From: Candidatus Sulfotelmatobacter sp.
GTDB lineage: Bacteria > Acidobacteriota > Terriglobia > Terriglobales > Acidobacteriaceae
DNA: 64,000 bases
Direction of reading: 5' to 3'
Assembly: GCA_036500765.1 (NCBI GenBank)
Contig: DASYBM010000004.1
Coordinates: 1,488,001 to 1,552,000 of the forward strand
Shown here: in pieces, positions 8,844 to 18,119 of the stretch
Layout of the letters: every line of letters starts with the position of its first letter
How positions within the stretch are numbered: the first letter of the stretch is position 1
Program-made: the position numbers and the translations under genes
The notes under the pieces: model-generated
What the model was told of the DNA's origin: nothing
Seen by the model: the letters and a program-made list of their open reading frames with translations, nothing else
Database searches by the model: none

Positions 8844-11138
8844 TTGAAGCGGCGCGGTTACGACTCCTCAATGACAGGAGGGAAGAGACGACGGCTCTGG
8901 CTTTTCGCCATGCTTTGTGTTTTCTGGGGCAGCGCGGGAGCGAATACTGAATATTATCGACACGTCGTTTTCGACAATAGTCTTACCCCGGACACTTACT
9001 TCTACAGTAGTGGGAAGGCAAGCGGCCCTAGTTTTCTAGAGCAGACAAATTCCCGTCTTCCGGTCGATACCAATATTTTCCTGACGCCACCCAACGCGCT
9101 CCGCCTGCAATGGCAGTCTGAGCCGGGGGGAGGGTGGGAAGCCGAAATCCGCGTGATTAATTTCCGCAACCGGCCGCCCGAATTCGCAGGACGCAATCTT
9201 TATTTCTGGTGTTTCACCACGCGAGCCATCGCGGCGGCTGATCTGCCGTCGCTGGTGCTGGCCGCCCGGTTCCCGGAATCCTTTACAGATCCTTTGCCTA
9301 TGGGCAAGTTCGCCGGCGATCTCCCGGCTGGGCGATGGGTTCAGGTGCGTATCCCGTTCAGAGAATTCCACGTAGCCGCCATACACGAGTTTCACCCACA
9401 GTATCTACAGACCATCGTGTTCCATCAGGGACGCGCCGACAGAGTTCGCCATACGCTGATCGTCGACGAACTGCGCATTGACGATGATGCAGCGGGCGAC
9501 GCGGGCGCGAAACTGCCTGCGCCAGACGGCGTGCGCGCCGTCGGCTTCGACCGGCATGTGGACGTGACCTGGAATCCGGTCAATGATTCTGCGCTCGGCC
9601 GTTATGTCATTTATCGGTCATTGGGACACAACCCGAAGCAAGGCAATACGACGGAGGAAGGCAAGAACTTCGAGCCGATCGGCATCCAGGTGCCGGGAAT
9701 CAATCGCTATACGGATTTTCTGGGCAAATCAGGAGTCACGGCTACTTATAAAGTTGCGGCGTCCGACGGACAATACCGCCAATCGGCTCTTTCGAATGGA
9801 GCGAGCGCGTCGACTCGAGAGTTCAGCGATGACGAACTTCTTTCCATGTTGCAGGAGGCCTGCTTTCACTACTATTGGGAGGGTGCCGATCCTGCTTCGG
9901 GTATGACTCTGGAAAACATTCCGGGGGATGACCGTGTGGTTGCCACTGGGGCCAGCGGCTTTGGCATCGCCGCGCTGGTGGTCGGCGTGGACCGCGGGTT
10001 CATTACTCGTGCGCAGGGGATTGAACGTTTGGCAAAAATCGTTGGCTTTCTTGAACGCGCGCCGCGCTATCACGGCGCCTGGTCGCATTTCATGGACGGC
10101 AGCACCGGGAAGACTCTGCCGGTGTTTGGCATGTTCGACAACGGCGGCGATCTGGTGGAGACTTCGTTTCTGGTGGAAGGGCTTCTGGTCGCCCGCCGGT
10201 ATTTTCACGGCAGCTCTGCTACCGAGCAGGATCTCGACCGTCGCATCACTCATCTCTGGGAGACAGTGGAATGGGATTGGTTCCGCGGCGATCCGAACCG
10301 CGATTTCATTTACTGGCACTGGTCTCCGGAATGGGCGCAGCACATTCACCATCCGTTGGTCGGCTTCAATGAAGTGATGATCACGTATCTGCTGGCGATG
10401 TCGTCGCCGACACACGGCGTGCCCGTCGAGATGTACTACTCCGGCTGGGCGGGGCAATCGCAAGAGGCGGTCGCCGACCGTGGCGGCTGGCCCAACCCTG
10501 TGCCTGGCGATCACTATTTCAATGGGCACACGTACTATGGAATCAAACTGGACGTTGGAATCGGTACGGGCGGCCCGTTGTTTTTCACCCATTATTCTTA
10601 TTTGGGTTTCGATCCGCAGCGCTTGCACGACCGCTATACGTCTTCGTACTTCGATAATTTCCGCAACATGGCCCTCATCAACCGCGCCTATTCGATTGCC
10701 AATCCAAAACATTTTTCCGGCTACGGTGCCGACGCATGGGGCCTGACGGCGAGCGACGGGCCGGACGGCTATGTCCCCCATGCGCCGGATGAGGCGGATG
10801 ATGACGGCACTCTCACTCTCACCGGCGCACTCGCATCTTTTCCCTACACGCCCGAACCATCGATGGCCGCCCTCAAGCATTACTATCGCGACTTGGGCGC
10901 TGAGCTTTGGGATATCTATGGTCCGAGAGATGCCTTCGACCCAGGGCGAAATTGGGTCTCACCGATCTATATGGGATTGAATCAAGCCCCGATCGTCGTG
11001 ATGATTGAGAACTACAGAACCGGGCTGATCTGGAAAAGCTTCATGGCGAATCCGGAGATTCCTGAGATGCTGCGCAAACTGGAAAAGCTCAGTCCGGCAG
11101 GAGAAGCGGAACACACTTTTCGACGCAATGCACATTGA
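8844..11138 (+). CDS. secreted glycoside hydrolase with GH144-like (PF10091 'glycoamylase') catalytic domain
   Basis: Exported protein of 764 residues. After a basic, hydrophobic leader (cut near SAGA) come a beta-rich N-terminal module (about 30-225, sugar-binding-like), a fibronectin type III-like segment (about 230-325) and an (alpha/alpha)6-type domain (about 330-750). The catalytic part carries [26 protein letters not shown] and an [13 protein letters not shown] segment, typical of the family formerly called glucoamylase and now GH144, whose characterised members cut beta-1,2-glucan. I keep the TTG at 8844 because GGGGAG (8830-8835) is correctly spaced before it; the ATG at 8871 is an alternative with no clear ribosome site. 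It overlaps the downstream lactonase gene by 11 bases, so the two are cotranscribed. True substrate uncertain. Confidence 0.82.
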   Translation: MKRRGYDSSMTGGKRRRLWLFAMLCVFWGSAGANTEYYRHVVFDNSLTPDTYFYSSGKASGPSFLEQTNSRLPVDTNIFLTPPNALRLQWQSEPGGGWEAEIRVINFRNRPPEFAGRNLYFWCFTTRAIAAADLPSLVLAARFPESFTDPLPMGKFAGDLPAGRWVQVRIPFREFHVAAIHEFHPQYLQTIVFHQGRADRVRHTLIVDELRIDDDAAGDAGAKLPAPDGVRAVGFDRHVDVTWNPVNDSALGRYVIYRSLGHNPKQGNTTEEGKNFEPIGIQVPGINRYTDFLGKSGVTATYKVAASDGQYRQSALSNGASASTREFSDDELLSMLQEACFHYYWEGADPASGMTLENIPGDDRVVATGASGFGIAALVVGVDRGFITRAQGIERLAKIVGFLERAPRYHGAWSHFMDGSTGKTLPVFGMFDNGGDLVETSFLVEGLLVARRYFHGSSATEQDLDRRITHLWETVEWDWFRGDPNRDFIYWHWSPEWAQHIHHPLVGFNEVMITYLLAMSSPTHGVPVEMYYSGWAGQSQEAVADRGGWPNPVPGDHYFNGHTYYGIKLDVGIGTGGPLFFTHYSYLGFDPQRLHDRYTSSYFDNFRNMALINRAYSIANPKHFSGYGADAWGLTASDGPDGYVPHAPDEADDDGTLTLTGALASFPYTPEPSMAALKHYYRDLGAELWDIYGPRDAFDPGRNWVSPIYMGLNQAPIVVMIENYRTGLIWKSFMANPEIPEMLRKLEKLSPAGEAEHTFRRNAH

Positions 11139-11976
11139 CGCCCACCAGCATTTTTGGATCTACAGCCCGGCAGAGTATGCCTGGATTGACGATTCGATGT
11201 CCGCGTTGCGCAAGGATTTTCTGCCCGAAGACCTGAAGCCTGAATTAGAAAGCAATGGCTTTCAGGGATCGATTGCAGTTCAGGCGCGCCAAACGTTGGA
11301 AGAGACTCGCTGGCTTCTTGAGTTAGCGGCTCGGCATAGGCCGATTGTCGGAGTCGTGGGCTGGGCGGATCTGCGTTCGGCTGGGATACGGTCGCAGCTC
11401 AAGAGCCTGACTTCGAATCGGAAACTGGCGGGCGTCCGTCACGTCGTGCAGAGCGAACCCGACGACCGTTTTTTGTTGCAGCCGGAGTTTTTGCGGGGCG
11501 TGGCGGCACTCGAAGATTTCGGGCTTGCGTACGATATTCTGATCTACACGAAACATCTTCCGGTGGCCGCCGAGTTTGTCGGGCGCTTCCCGCGCCAGCG
11601 CTTTGTTCTCGATCACCTGGCCAAGCCGCCGATCAAGAGTGGCCAGGTGGAAGTATGGGCAGACGGAATCAAGCGCCTGGCTGAATTTCCGAATGTGTTT
11701 TGTAAATTGTCCGGGCTCGTCACTGAAGCGGACTGGAAGAGCTGGCGTCCCGAACAGATCGCGCCTTTTCTCGATGTCGCCTTTGCGTCGTTTGGTGCGG
11801 ATCGGTTGATGATTGGCTCCGACTGGCCGGTGTGCCTGGTGGCGGCAACGTACACGCAAGCGATACGGGCGGTGAATGCTTATCTTCTGGAGAAAACTCC
11901 CGCGATTCAGGAGGGTGTGCTCGGCGGCAATGCACGCCGCTTCTATCGGCTCGCCGATACTCCGATCGATGTGTGA
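11128..11976 (+). CDS. amidohydrolase-family sugar lactonase, probable L-fucono-1,5-lactonase
   Basis: Predicted to hydrolyse an aldonolactone, here most likely L-fuconolactone, to the open acid. The 282-residue protein is a TIM-barrel amidohydrolase of the COG3618 group. The N-terminal metal motif is [10 protein letters not shown], with DHLAKPP in the middle and the C-terminal IGSDWPVC Asp. It overlaps the upstream glycosidase gene by 11 bases and sits 53 bases before the UxaA-type dehydratase. Cj0487 of Campylobacter jejuni and the Xanthomonas fuconolactonase belong to this family in similar operons. L-rhamnono-lactonase activity is an alternative. Confidence 0.83.
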   Translation: MHIDAHQHFWIYSPAEYAWIDDSMSALRKDFLPEDLKPELESNGFQGSIAVQARQTLEETRWLLELAARHRPIVGVVGWADLRSAGIRSQLKSLTSNRKLAGVRHVVQSEPDDRFLLQPEFLRGVAALEDFGLAYDILIYTKHLPVAAEFVGRFPRQRFVLDHLAKPPIKSGQVEVWADGIKRLAEFPNVFCKLSGLVTEADWKSWRPEQIAPFLDVAFASFGADRLMIGSDWPVCLVAATYTQAIRAVNAYLLEKTPAIQEGVLGGNARRFYRLADTPIDV

Positions 11977-12029
11977 GAGGCCGAGTACTTTTCCCGCCGC
12001 ATGTTTTACAATGACCGCACGCAACCACG

Positions 12030-13676
12030 ATGCCTCGATCTCTTCTCCAACTTGACTCCAGCGATAACGTCTTGATCGCGCTAGAGGATCTGAAAGCCGG
12101 CGAACGGGTTGAGTTCGGAGAGCATACTTATGCCCTCGTCCGAAACGTTCCCGCCAAGCATAAATTTGCAATGCGACATTTCGACGAGGGAGACAGCGTC
12201 GTCATGTATGGCGTTCTGGTGGGAAAAGCCGTTAAGCCGATTCCGGCCGGAGAACTGTTAACTACGGTTAACATCCAACACCAGGCTTCGGCCTTCCACG
12301 AGCAGTCGGGCGAATACAGGTGGACGCCTCCCGATATTTCGCGGCGGAAGCAGCAAACTTTTCTGGGATATCGCCGCTCCGATGGGCAGGTGGGCACGCG
12401 AAACTATTGGCTCGTAGTTCCGCTCGTTTTTTGCGAGAACAAGAACATACAGGTTCTGAAGCAGGCTCTCGAAGAGGAGCTTGGCTTCGCTGCGCCGCAA
12501 CTTTACCGGCATCAGGTCGCAGAACTGGCACGACTGTATCGCGAAGGACGAATCAACAATGAGGGGCATGCGGCGCCGGTGGCAGCCGCTCCAGCCCAAC
12601 GCCGTCGACTCTTCGAAAACGTCGATGGCATCCGCTTTCTGGTGCACGAGGGCGGGTGCGGCGGCACACGCGAAGATTCCAACAACCTCTGCGGGCTTAT
12701 AGCCGGCTACATTCACCACCCGAATGTCGCCGGCGCGACTGTGCTGAGCTTGGGCTGTCAGCACGCGCAGATCGGCATTCTGCGCGAAGAAATTCGCAAG
12801 CGCAATCGCACATTCGATAAGCCATTGTTCATCCTCGAGCAGCAGCGCAGCGGATCCGAAGCTGCGATGGTGTCGGATGCCATCCAGCAGACGTTTCACG
12901 GGCTGGTTGAAGCCAACAAGGCGCAACGCACTCCGGCGTCGCTCGCCGATTTATGCGTGGGCTTGAAGTGTGGAGGGTCGGATGGTTTTTCCGGCATCTC
13001 GGCGAATCCTGCAATCGGCCATACCGCTGACTTGTTGACCGCTCTGGGCGGGCGAACGATTCTTTCGGAATTTCCGGAATTGTGTGGAGTGGAACAGGAA
13101 CTGATCAATCGCGCGGCGAGTAAGGAAGTTGGCAATCGTTTCATTCAACTCATGCGTGATTATGCGGCACGCGCCGCGGCCGTCGGCTCCGGTTTCGACA
13201 TGAATCCTTCGCCGGGCAATATGCGCGACGGACTTTTGACGGACGCCATGAAATCCGCCGGCGCGGCGAAGAAGGGTGGGACATCGCCGGTGACCGCAGT
13301 GCTTGACTATCCCGAATACTCGACCGAACAAGGATTGAATCTGCAATGCACTCCCGGCAACGACGTGGAGTGCGTCACCGCGCAAGTGGGCGCCGGCGCA
13401 AACGTCGTGCTGTTCACCACCGGCCTCGGTACTCCGACCGGCAACCCGGTTGCGCCGGTGATAAAGCTTTCCACTAATTCCGCTCTGGCGCAACGCATGC
13501 ACGACATCATCGACATCGACACTGGAGCCGTGGTCGCCGGCGAGAAAACGATCGCGCAGATGGGCGAGACGATTCTGGATCTCGTAATCGAGGTGGCGAG
13601 CGGTGAAGTACGGACGAAAGCCGAGCAGAAAGCTCAGGAAGATTTCATTCCCTGGAAACGAGGCGTATCGCTCTGA
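12030..13676 (+). CDS. UxaA-family sugar-acid dehydratase, probable L-fuconate dehydratase
   Basis: Altronate/galactarate dehydratase family protein of 548 residues. An N-terminal SAF domain (about 1-90, with LEDLKAGERVEFGE) is joined to the C-terminal UxaA catalytic domain, which shows LVHEGGCGGTRED, LCVGLKCGGSDGFSGISANPA and the terminal GEKTIAQMGETI segment. The conserved Cys residues fit the iron-dependent chemistry known for this family. D-altronate is the classical substrate, but the neighbours are an L-fucose-type lactonase, two SDRs and a RhaM-type mutarotase. This matches the C. jejuni fucose locus, where UxaA-like genes (Cj0482/Cj0483) occur. I therefore infer a 6-deoxy-sugar acid such as L-fuconate as substrate. 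No enolase-superfamily fuconate dehydratase is present in the window. Confidence 0.82.
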   Translation: MPRSLLQLDSSDNVLIALEDLKAGERVEFGEHTYALVRNVPAKHKFAMRHFDEGDSVVMYGVLVGKAVKPIPAGELLTTVNIQHQASAFHEQSGEYRWTPPDISRRKQQTFLGYRRSDGQVGTRNYWLVVPLVFCENKNIQVLKQALEEELGFAAPQLYRHQVAELARLYREGRINNEGHAAPVAAAPAQRRRLFENVDGIRFLVHEGGCGGTREDSNNLCGLIAGYIHHPNVAGATVLSLGCQHAQIGILREEIRKRNRTFDKPLFILEQQRSGSEAAMVSDAIQQTFHGLVEANKAQRTPASLADLCVGLKCGGSDGFSGISANPAIGHTADLLTALGGRTILSEFPELCGVEQELINRAASKEVGNRFIQLMRDYAARAAAVGSGFDMNPSPGNMRDGLLTDAMKSAGAAKKGGTSPVTAVLDYPEYSTEQGLNLQCTPGNDVECVTAQVGAGANVVLFTTGLGTPTGNPVAPVIKLSTNSALAQRMHDIIDIDTGAVVAGEKTIAQMGETILDLVIEVASGEVRTKAEQKAQEDFIPWKRGVSL

Positions 13677-13705
13677 ATCAAGGTCCGAAAAAGGCGAACA
13701 GCGGC

Positions 13706-14485
13706 GTGGGAGATTTTCGCCTCGATGGTAAGGTCGCGGTTGTAACCGGCGGCGGTAGCGGGATCGGGCGCGCGATCGCGCTGAGATTCGCCGGCAATGG
13801 TGCTGTGATTCGCATCTTGGATGTAGACGAGGCTGCCGCGGCTGCGACTTGCGATGAGATTATCGCTGCCGGCGGCATGGCTACTCCCCATCTTTGCGAT
13901 GTGACCAGTCAGGCTTTTGTGGAAGCCAGATTGGAGAAGCTGTTCAGCGTGGAGCGCGTTCACATCCTGGTCAACAATGCCGGGGTTTCGCACATCGGCA
14001 ATGTTGAGAGTACGACCAACGAAGACTTCGACCATGTTTTCCGCATAAACGTCAAAGGATTTTATAACTGCATGCACGCCATGGTCGGCCACATGAAGAA
14101 TTCGGGCGGAGGCGTGATCTTGAATATGGCGTCGATTGCCGGATCGGCGGGTCTGCCCGATCGATTCGCGTATGCCATGAGCAAAGGTGCGGTCATCGCG
14201 ATGACCTATTCCGTGGCGCGAGATTATCTGGCATATAACATTCGCTGCAATTGCATTTCGCCCGCCAGAGTTCACACGCCATTCGTCGACCATTATTTGC
14301 AGAAGGACTATCCGGGGCGCGAACAGGAAATGTTTGACCAGCTGGCCAGAGCGCAACCGATCGGAAGGATGGGAGAGCCTGAAGAGATTGCATCTCTTGC
14401 GCTGTTCTTATGTTCGGATGAAGCCGCGTTTATCACCGGCGTTGACTACCCAATCGATGGTGGATTTATGAATTTGCGCGGCTAG
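13706..14485 (+). CDS. SDR oxidoreductase, probable 2-keto-3-deoxy-L-fuconate dehydrogenase
   Basis: Classical short-chain dehydrogenase of 259 residues with the cofactor motif TGGGSGIGRAIA near residue 15, NNAG, and the catalytic Ser-Tyr-Lys set in MASIAGSAGLPDRFAYAMSK. The C-terminal region (CISPARVHTPFV and YPIDGGFMNLRG) resembles enzymes of oxidative fucose clusters that oxidise the 2-keto-3-deoxy acid with NAD. The GTG start at 13706 lies 29 bases after the dehydratase stop, so the genes are one operon. Assignment between this SDR and the next one to the two oxidation steps is by resemblance and order only. Confidence 0.75.
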   Translation: MGDFRLDGKVAVVTGGGSGIGRAIALRFAGNGAVIRILDVDEAAAAATCDEIIAAGGMATPHLCDVTSQAFVEARLEKLFSVERVHILVNNAGVSHIGNVESTTNEDFDHVFRINVKGFYNCMHAMVGHMKNSGGGVILNMASIAGSAGLPDRFAYAMSKGAVIAMTYSVARDYLAYNIRCNCISPARVHTPFVDHYLQKDYPGREQEMFDQLARAQPIGRMGEPEEIASLALFLCSDEAAFITGVDYPIDGGFMNLRG

Positions 14486-14502
14486 CGCATCGACTCATCC
14501 CT

Positions 14503-15285
14503 ATGGATTTGCAACTGAAAGACAAGGTGGCGATTGTAACCGGCGGCGCCAAAGGAATTGGCGCTGCGATTGTTCGGGCCTGTGCCGCCGAGGGCGCGAT
14601 TCCGGTAATTGTCGACCGCGATGAAGAAGCCGGCAAACAACTGCGAAGCGACCTGCAAAACAGCGGCCATTCCTGTGAAGTCATCACCGCCGAACTCGCC
14701 GCTGCCGAGAACTGCGCGAAAGCTATCGAGCAGATCGTTAAAACTTTTGGCCAGATTCATGCGCTCGTGAACAATGCCGGCCTCAACGACAAGGTCGGCC
14801 TCGAAAACGGAACCCCCGCCGAATATGCCGCTTCGCTCAACCGAAACCTGGTGCACTACTACAGCATGGCGCACTATGCACTGCCTTACCTGAAACTTTC
14901 GCGCGGAGCCATCGTGAATATCGGCTCCAAGACCGCCGTCACCGGGCAGGGCGGCACGTCAGGTTATGCGTCGTCGAAAGGAGCGGTCATGGCGCTAACC
15001 CGCGAGTGGGCAGTCGAACTTTTGTCCTACGGCATTCGGGTTAACACCGTGATGCCAGCAGAGGTGATGACGCCGCTTTATCGCAGTTGGCTCGACACGT
15101 TTTCAAATCCCGAAGAGAAGTTGAAGATCATCCTCTCCAAGATTCCTCTGGATCGGCGAATGACCACTGCGGAAGAGATTGCCTCAACCGTCATTTTTCT
15201 GATCTCCGCCAAGTCCAGTCACACCACCGGCCAGCATTTATTCGTCGATGGCGGATACGTTCACCTGGATCGCGCCCTCACATGA
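14503..15285 (+). CDS. SDR oxidoreductase, probable L-fucose dehydrogenase
   Basis: Second classical SDR of the operon (260 residues), starting 17 bases after the previous gene. It has TGGAKGIGAAI for the nucleotide, NNAG, and a Ser-Tyr-Lys active site in NIGSKTAVTGQGGTSGYASSK. The opening MDLQLKDKVAIVTGGAKGIG resembles FucX/Cj0485 and the Xanthomonas L-fucose dehydrogenase, which oxidise the free sugar to the lactone consumed by the amidohydrolase encoded at 11128. The RhaM-type mutarotase gene follows after 37 bases and would supply the right anomer. An alternative is a dehydrogenase for L-rhamnose or D-arabinose. Confidence 0.75.
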   Translation: MDLQLKDKVAIVTGGAKGIGAAIVRACAAEGAIPVIVDRDEEAGKQLRSDLQNSGHSCEVITAELAAAENCAKAIEQIVKTFGQIHALVNNAGLNDKVGLENGTPAEYAASLNRNLVHYYSMAHYALPYLKLSRGAIVNIGSKTAVTGQGGTSGYASSKGAVMALTREWAVELLSYGIRVNTVMPAEVMTPLYRSWLDTFSNPEEKLKIILSKIPLDRRMTTAEEIASTVIFLISAKSSHTTGQHLFVDGGYVHLDRALT

Positions 15286-15322
15286 AGGGGACCGCACGTT
15301 TCGCCGCTGTCACCGAGGCCCC

Positions 15323-15661
15323 ATGAAACGACGCTTTTGCCTGACTCTGGACCTGAAAGGCGATCCCAAGTTGATTGCCGAGTACAAACGCTATCACGAA
15401 AAGATATGGCCCGAAATTACGGGGAGTATCAAAGACTCCGGCATCGAAGACATGGAAATCTATCTGCTGGGAACGCGCATGTTTATGATCATGGAAGTGA
15501 ATGAATCGTTTTCGTTCGAGGCCAAGGCGCAGGCCGATCGACTCGACCCCAAGGTGCAAGAGTGGGAGACGCTGATGTCGACATTTCAGAAGTTGTTGCC
15601 GCAAGCGCAACCAGGCGAAAAATGGCTATTGATGGAAAGAGTGTTCAAATTGGAAGAATAA
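15323..15661 (+). CDS. RhaM/DUF718-family L-fucose (or L-rhamnose) mutarotase
   Basis: A 112-residue ferredoxin-like-fold protein of the L-rhamnose mutarotase family. It should interconvert alpha and beta anomers of a 6-deoxyhexose before dehydrogenation. Visible family features are YKRYHEKIWPEI, carrying the conserved His, the GIEDMEIYLLGTRMFMIMEV strand pair and the C-terminal segment around WETLMSTFQKLL. I chose the ATG at 15323 with GAGG just upstream; the frame is open further 5' but would overlap the SDR. The same family member (Cj0488 type) occurs in bacterial non-phosphorylating fucose operons, which this five-gene set mirrors. Confidence 0.85.
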   Translation: MKRRFCLTLDLKGDPKLIAEYKRYHEKIWPEITGSIKDSGIEDMEIYLLGTRMFMIMEVNESFSFEAKAQADRLDPKVQEWETLMSTFQKLLPQAQPGEKWLLMERVFKLEE

Positions 15662-15742
15662 ACGCGTTGCATTACTGCGGCCGAGCGTGGTCTGGATAAT
15701 GGGTGCTTTACTTTTTCCGCGGTACTTCTTACTTTAGTCGTG

Positions 15743-16408
15743 ATGCCGGCTTATTTCACCGCTGAGCTGTTTCAGTTTCTTACTCGTCTCAAGCGCAACA
15801 ACAAGCGCGAATGGTTCCAGGCCCATCAGGAAGAATGGGAAAGCCATGTGCGGCAGCCGGCCCTGCGTTTTATTACCGACTTCGCAGCACCCTTGGCAGA
15901 AATCTCTCCCCACCTTATCGCCGATCCTCGCCCGTCGCGCGGCTCCCTGTTTCGCATTTACCGCGACACACGCTTCTCGCACGACAAGAAGCCCTACAAG
16001 ACGCATATTGCCATGCGCTTTTCTCATGTGGGCAAAGATGTGCACTCTCCCGGTTTCTACCTGCATCTCCAACCTGGAGGCTGTTTCGCAGCGTCGGGCT
16101 TGTGGCATCCTGAGGCGCCGATTCTCTTGAAGGTACGAAACGCCATGGTTTCGCGGCCCGAGGAGTGGCGACCGGTCCGCAAACTTCTTAACTGGGACGA
16201 CGCCAGCAGACTGAGTCGGCCGCCCCGCGGCTTCCCTGGCGATCACGAATTCGTGGACGACCTGAAGCTGCGCGATCTGGGCAGCGCGTTGAACTTCACC
16301 GATTGGCAGGTATGCAGCCCGCGGTTCATGACGATCTTCGTTACGGCGTGCCGCAAAATGTCGCCTGTTGCCGCGTTCTTGAGCAGCGCTGTCGGACTAA
16401 AGTTCTAA
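15743..16408 (+). CDS. DUF2461 (TIGR02453) family protein
   Basis: Cytoplasmic 221-residue protein of the DUF2461 family, whose biochemical function is not established. Characteristic parts are FLTRLKRNNKREWFQAH near the start, LFRIYRDTRFSHDKKPYKTH in the middle and the PGFYLHLQPGGCFAASGLWHP core. The start is the ATG at 15743; a GTG directly before it would add one residue. It stands 81 bases after the mutarotase stop and its link to sugar metabolism is doubtful. The next gene is convergent. Confidence 0.85.
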   Translation: MPAYFTAELFQFLTRLKRNNKREWFQAHQEEWESHVRQPALRFITDFAAPLAEISPHLIADPRPSRGSLFRIYRDTRFSHDKKPYKTHIAMRFSHVGKDVHSPGFYLHLQPGGCFAASGLWHPEAPILLKVRNAMVSRPEEWRPVRKLLNWDDASRLSRPPRGFPGDHEFVDDLKLRDLGSALNFTDWQVCSPRFMTIFVTACRKMSPVAAFLSSAVGLKF

Positions 16409-16517
16409 GAGGAATCTCTTGCGCAAAGGTAGGCAGCCTCTTCGCACACCTTGAGTCGTTTTGCAACTTCGCATCAAAGTCGTTTTTCGATGCCTGCAAT
16501 TCCGTTTCGGACGATAC

Positions 16518-17249
16518 CTATGGTCCCGGTTTAACCTCTGTCGCTTTGCCATTCTGGTAGACGACGACGACCGGCTTGCCGCCGTTGGGATAGCGCAAGG
16601 TCTTGTCCGAAGAACTGCTTCCGCCGTCGGGTATGCCGATGCCGATCGCAAAGTCTGCCTGCATTTCGTTCATCCCGGGCCTCACCTCGTGTTGGGCCAC
16701 GGCCTGCCACACATCTGGCGACCAATGTTTGTACAGGTCGTGCGGATCCTCCACGAAAAACATTTCGTCAGAATAGATTTTGTATTGTTCATCCGCTTCG
16801 TACCCGATCGGCACGGCGTAGGTCTTCCCATCTTTTTCGAACACAGCCATCACTTGGCTGCGCTCGCCCTTGCCCACGGGCATGGCAGTTACTACGTCTT
16901 TTATCTGCAATTTTTCGATGGGAAGAAGCAGCCCGGCGCTGTGCGCGAAATCGACTTTACGGCTGACAGGGTCATAGCTGTTGTAGGTGTAGCGATAGCC
17001 TTCCTTTACCCACACGGGTTGCTGAGTCAATTGCTTCGCACTCTTCAGATCGTAAGGATGAAGCTTTTTCGGATTCACGTAGTAATCAGGATTGGAATAA
17101 CCGACGTTGAGCGCCTGTTTCTGCCTTTCATCCGCGACCTGATCTTCATGGCGTTGATAGAGAACGTAGCCCGCCCGCAATCCCGCGACCACCATTGCCA
17201 GCAGCAGAGCCAGTTGTAGTTTTTGCCTCGCCTCGGGAGTCATGGGCAA
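16518..17249 (-). CDS. membrane-anchored protein of unknown function with BamE/SmpA-like C-terminus
   Basis: A 243-residue protein with one N-terminal hydrophobic segment (about residues 11-28, LQLALLLAMVVAGLRAGYVL), so anchored to the inner membrane or exported. The region 45-165 has no family I recognise. The C-terminal 70 residues (PGMNEMQADFAIGIGIPDGG ... TLRYPNGGKPVVVVYQNGK) have the rhythm of SmpA/BamE-like domains, with 'PGM..Q' followed by a final strand carrying an 'NGK' turn. That is a resemblance only. The gene is divergent from the SufT-like gene, 77 bases away. Confidence 0.7.
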   Translation of the reverse strand: MPMTPEARQKLQLALLLAMVVAGLRAGYVLYQRHEDQVADERQKQALNVGYSNPDYYVNPKKLHPYDLKSAKQLTQQPVWVKEGYRYTYNSYDPVSRKVDFAHSAGLLLPIEKLQIKDVVTAMPVGKGERSQVMAVFEKDGKTYAVPIGYEADEQYKIYSDEMFFVEDPHDLYKHWSPDVWQAVAQHEVRPGMNEMQADFAIGIGIPDGGSSSSDKTLRYPNGGKPVVVVYQNGKATEVKPGP

Positions 17250-17326
17250 ACTTTACCAGATCGGCCGCTCTCGAGGCAGACACGCCGGGATCTGTGACGT
17301 TGTAAACTGGAAGAAGAGGTTCAACT

Positions 17327-17662
17327 ATGCCGACGATCACGGAGCAAGACGTTTTGAGCGCGCTGAGGAGTTGCTACGATCCCGAGATTCCGGTCAACAT
17401 CGTCGACCTCGGTCTGATCTACAAGGTGGATTTTGCGCCCGTGCCCGCCGAGAGTTCCGCAGACCCTAGCCAGGATGTCACTGTCGAGATGACCCTGACC
17501 GCGCAAGGCTGCCCAGAACATGTCAACATCAGCGCGCAGGTCAAATCGCGCATCGAACAGTTAGCCGGGGTGAGCAACTGCACCGTGAATGTTGTCTGGA
17601 CTCCGCCGTGGACTCCGGAGCGCCTTAGTCCGGACGCGAGAAAACAACTCGGCATCGAGTAA
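17327..17662 (+). CDS. SufT/MIP18-family iron-sulfur cluster maturation protein (DUF59)
   Basis: Small cytoplasmic protein (111 residues) of the DUF59 family, which helps Fe-S cluster assembly or transfer. The motif SCYDPEIPVNIVDLGLIYKV lies near the N-terminus and TLTAQGCPEHVNIS carries the conserved Cys. The C-terminal VVWTPPWTPERLSPDARKQLGI closely follows SufT/PaaD-like members. No suf or isc genes are adjacent here, so it is an isolated copy; a housekeeping Fe-S role is the most likely reading. The ATG at 17327 follows an AGAAGAGG ribosome site. Confidence 0.85.
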   Translation: MPTITEQDVLSALRSCYDPEIPVNIVDLGLIYKVDFAPVPAESSADPSQDVTVEMTLTAQGCPEHVNISAQVKSRIEQLAGVSNCTVNVVWTPPWTPERLSPDARKQLGIE

Positions 17663-17711
17663 GGCGGGCGGGCCTCCGACTTGAAGAGCCATGACGTCCG
17701 AGGTCCGCTTT

Positions 17712-17990
17712 TCATCCACCAATTTCTTCCCACGCTTCCATTGCGCTCCGGCCGGCAACCTCGCTGATCCGCTTGCCAGCTTGGCCAGCCATCTCCAGCA
17801 CGCGCATGCCGCGCTCAAAATAATCGGGCAGCGCGCGGCGCACTTCGTCGAACTTCTCGGGATACTCCGATGCCAGCACCGCGAGACCGACCCCGGTAGC
17901 CAACACTCCCGCGGGAAATCGCTTCTTGACAAAGAGAATGCCTGCGGTGCCCATTGCAGCGAGAACGACTGCTTTCTTCCAGCTATCCAT
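17712..17990 (-). CDS. small hypothetical membrane-associated protein
   Basis: A 92-residue protein, convergent with the SufT-like gene. Residues 6-45 are hydrophobic (KKAVVLAAMGTAGILFVKKR, then AGVLATGVGLAVLA), which may give one or two short membrane segments. The rest is an amphipathic helical tail (FDEVRRALPDYFERGMRVLE). Codon use and the defined N-terminus look genuine, and I associate similar small proteins with Acidobacteria, but no function is known to me. Confidence 0.6.
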   Translation of the reverse strand: MDSWKKAVVLAAMGTAGILFVKKRFPAGVLATGVGLAVLASEYPEKFDEVRRALPDYFERGMRVLEMAGQAGKRISEVAGRSAMEAWEEIGG

Positions 17991-18119
17991 AACTCTCCTC
18001 TAAAGCACGAAACTTAGTTGGGGATAGTACGCCGCCGCTGAACCCTCTCAAGAAGCGTACCAGACATGGCATCCCGCATCGCTTGGATGCACTTTATACT
18101 TCGTCGTGTTGGAGGGCCC

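Noticed and set aside
9729-10880. Long minus-strand open frame (383 codons) opposite the glycosidase
   Set aside because: It is antisense to a gene with clear domain motifs; codons are Arg/His/Ile-rich and there is no recognisable domain or ribosome site. It is a GC-bias shadow.
17663-17711. Possible bidirectional terminator between the SufT-like gene and the small convergent gene
   Set aside because: The inverted repeat (GGCCTCCGAC / GTCCGAGGTC) has two mismatches in ten, a long loop and no T-run.
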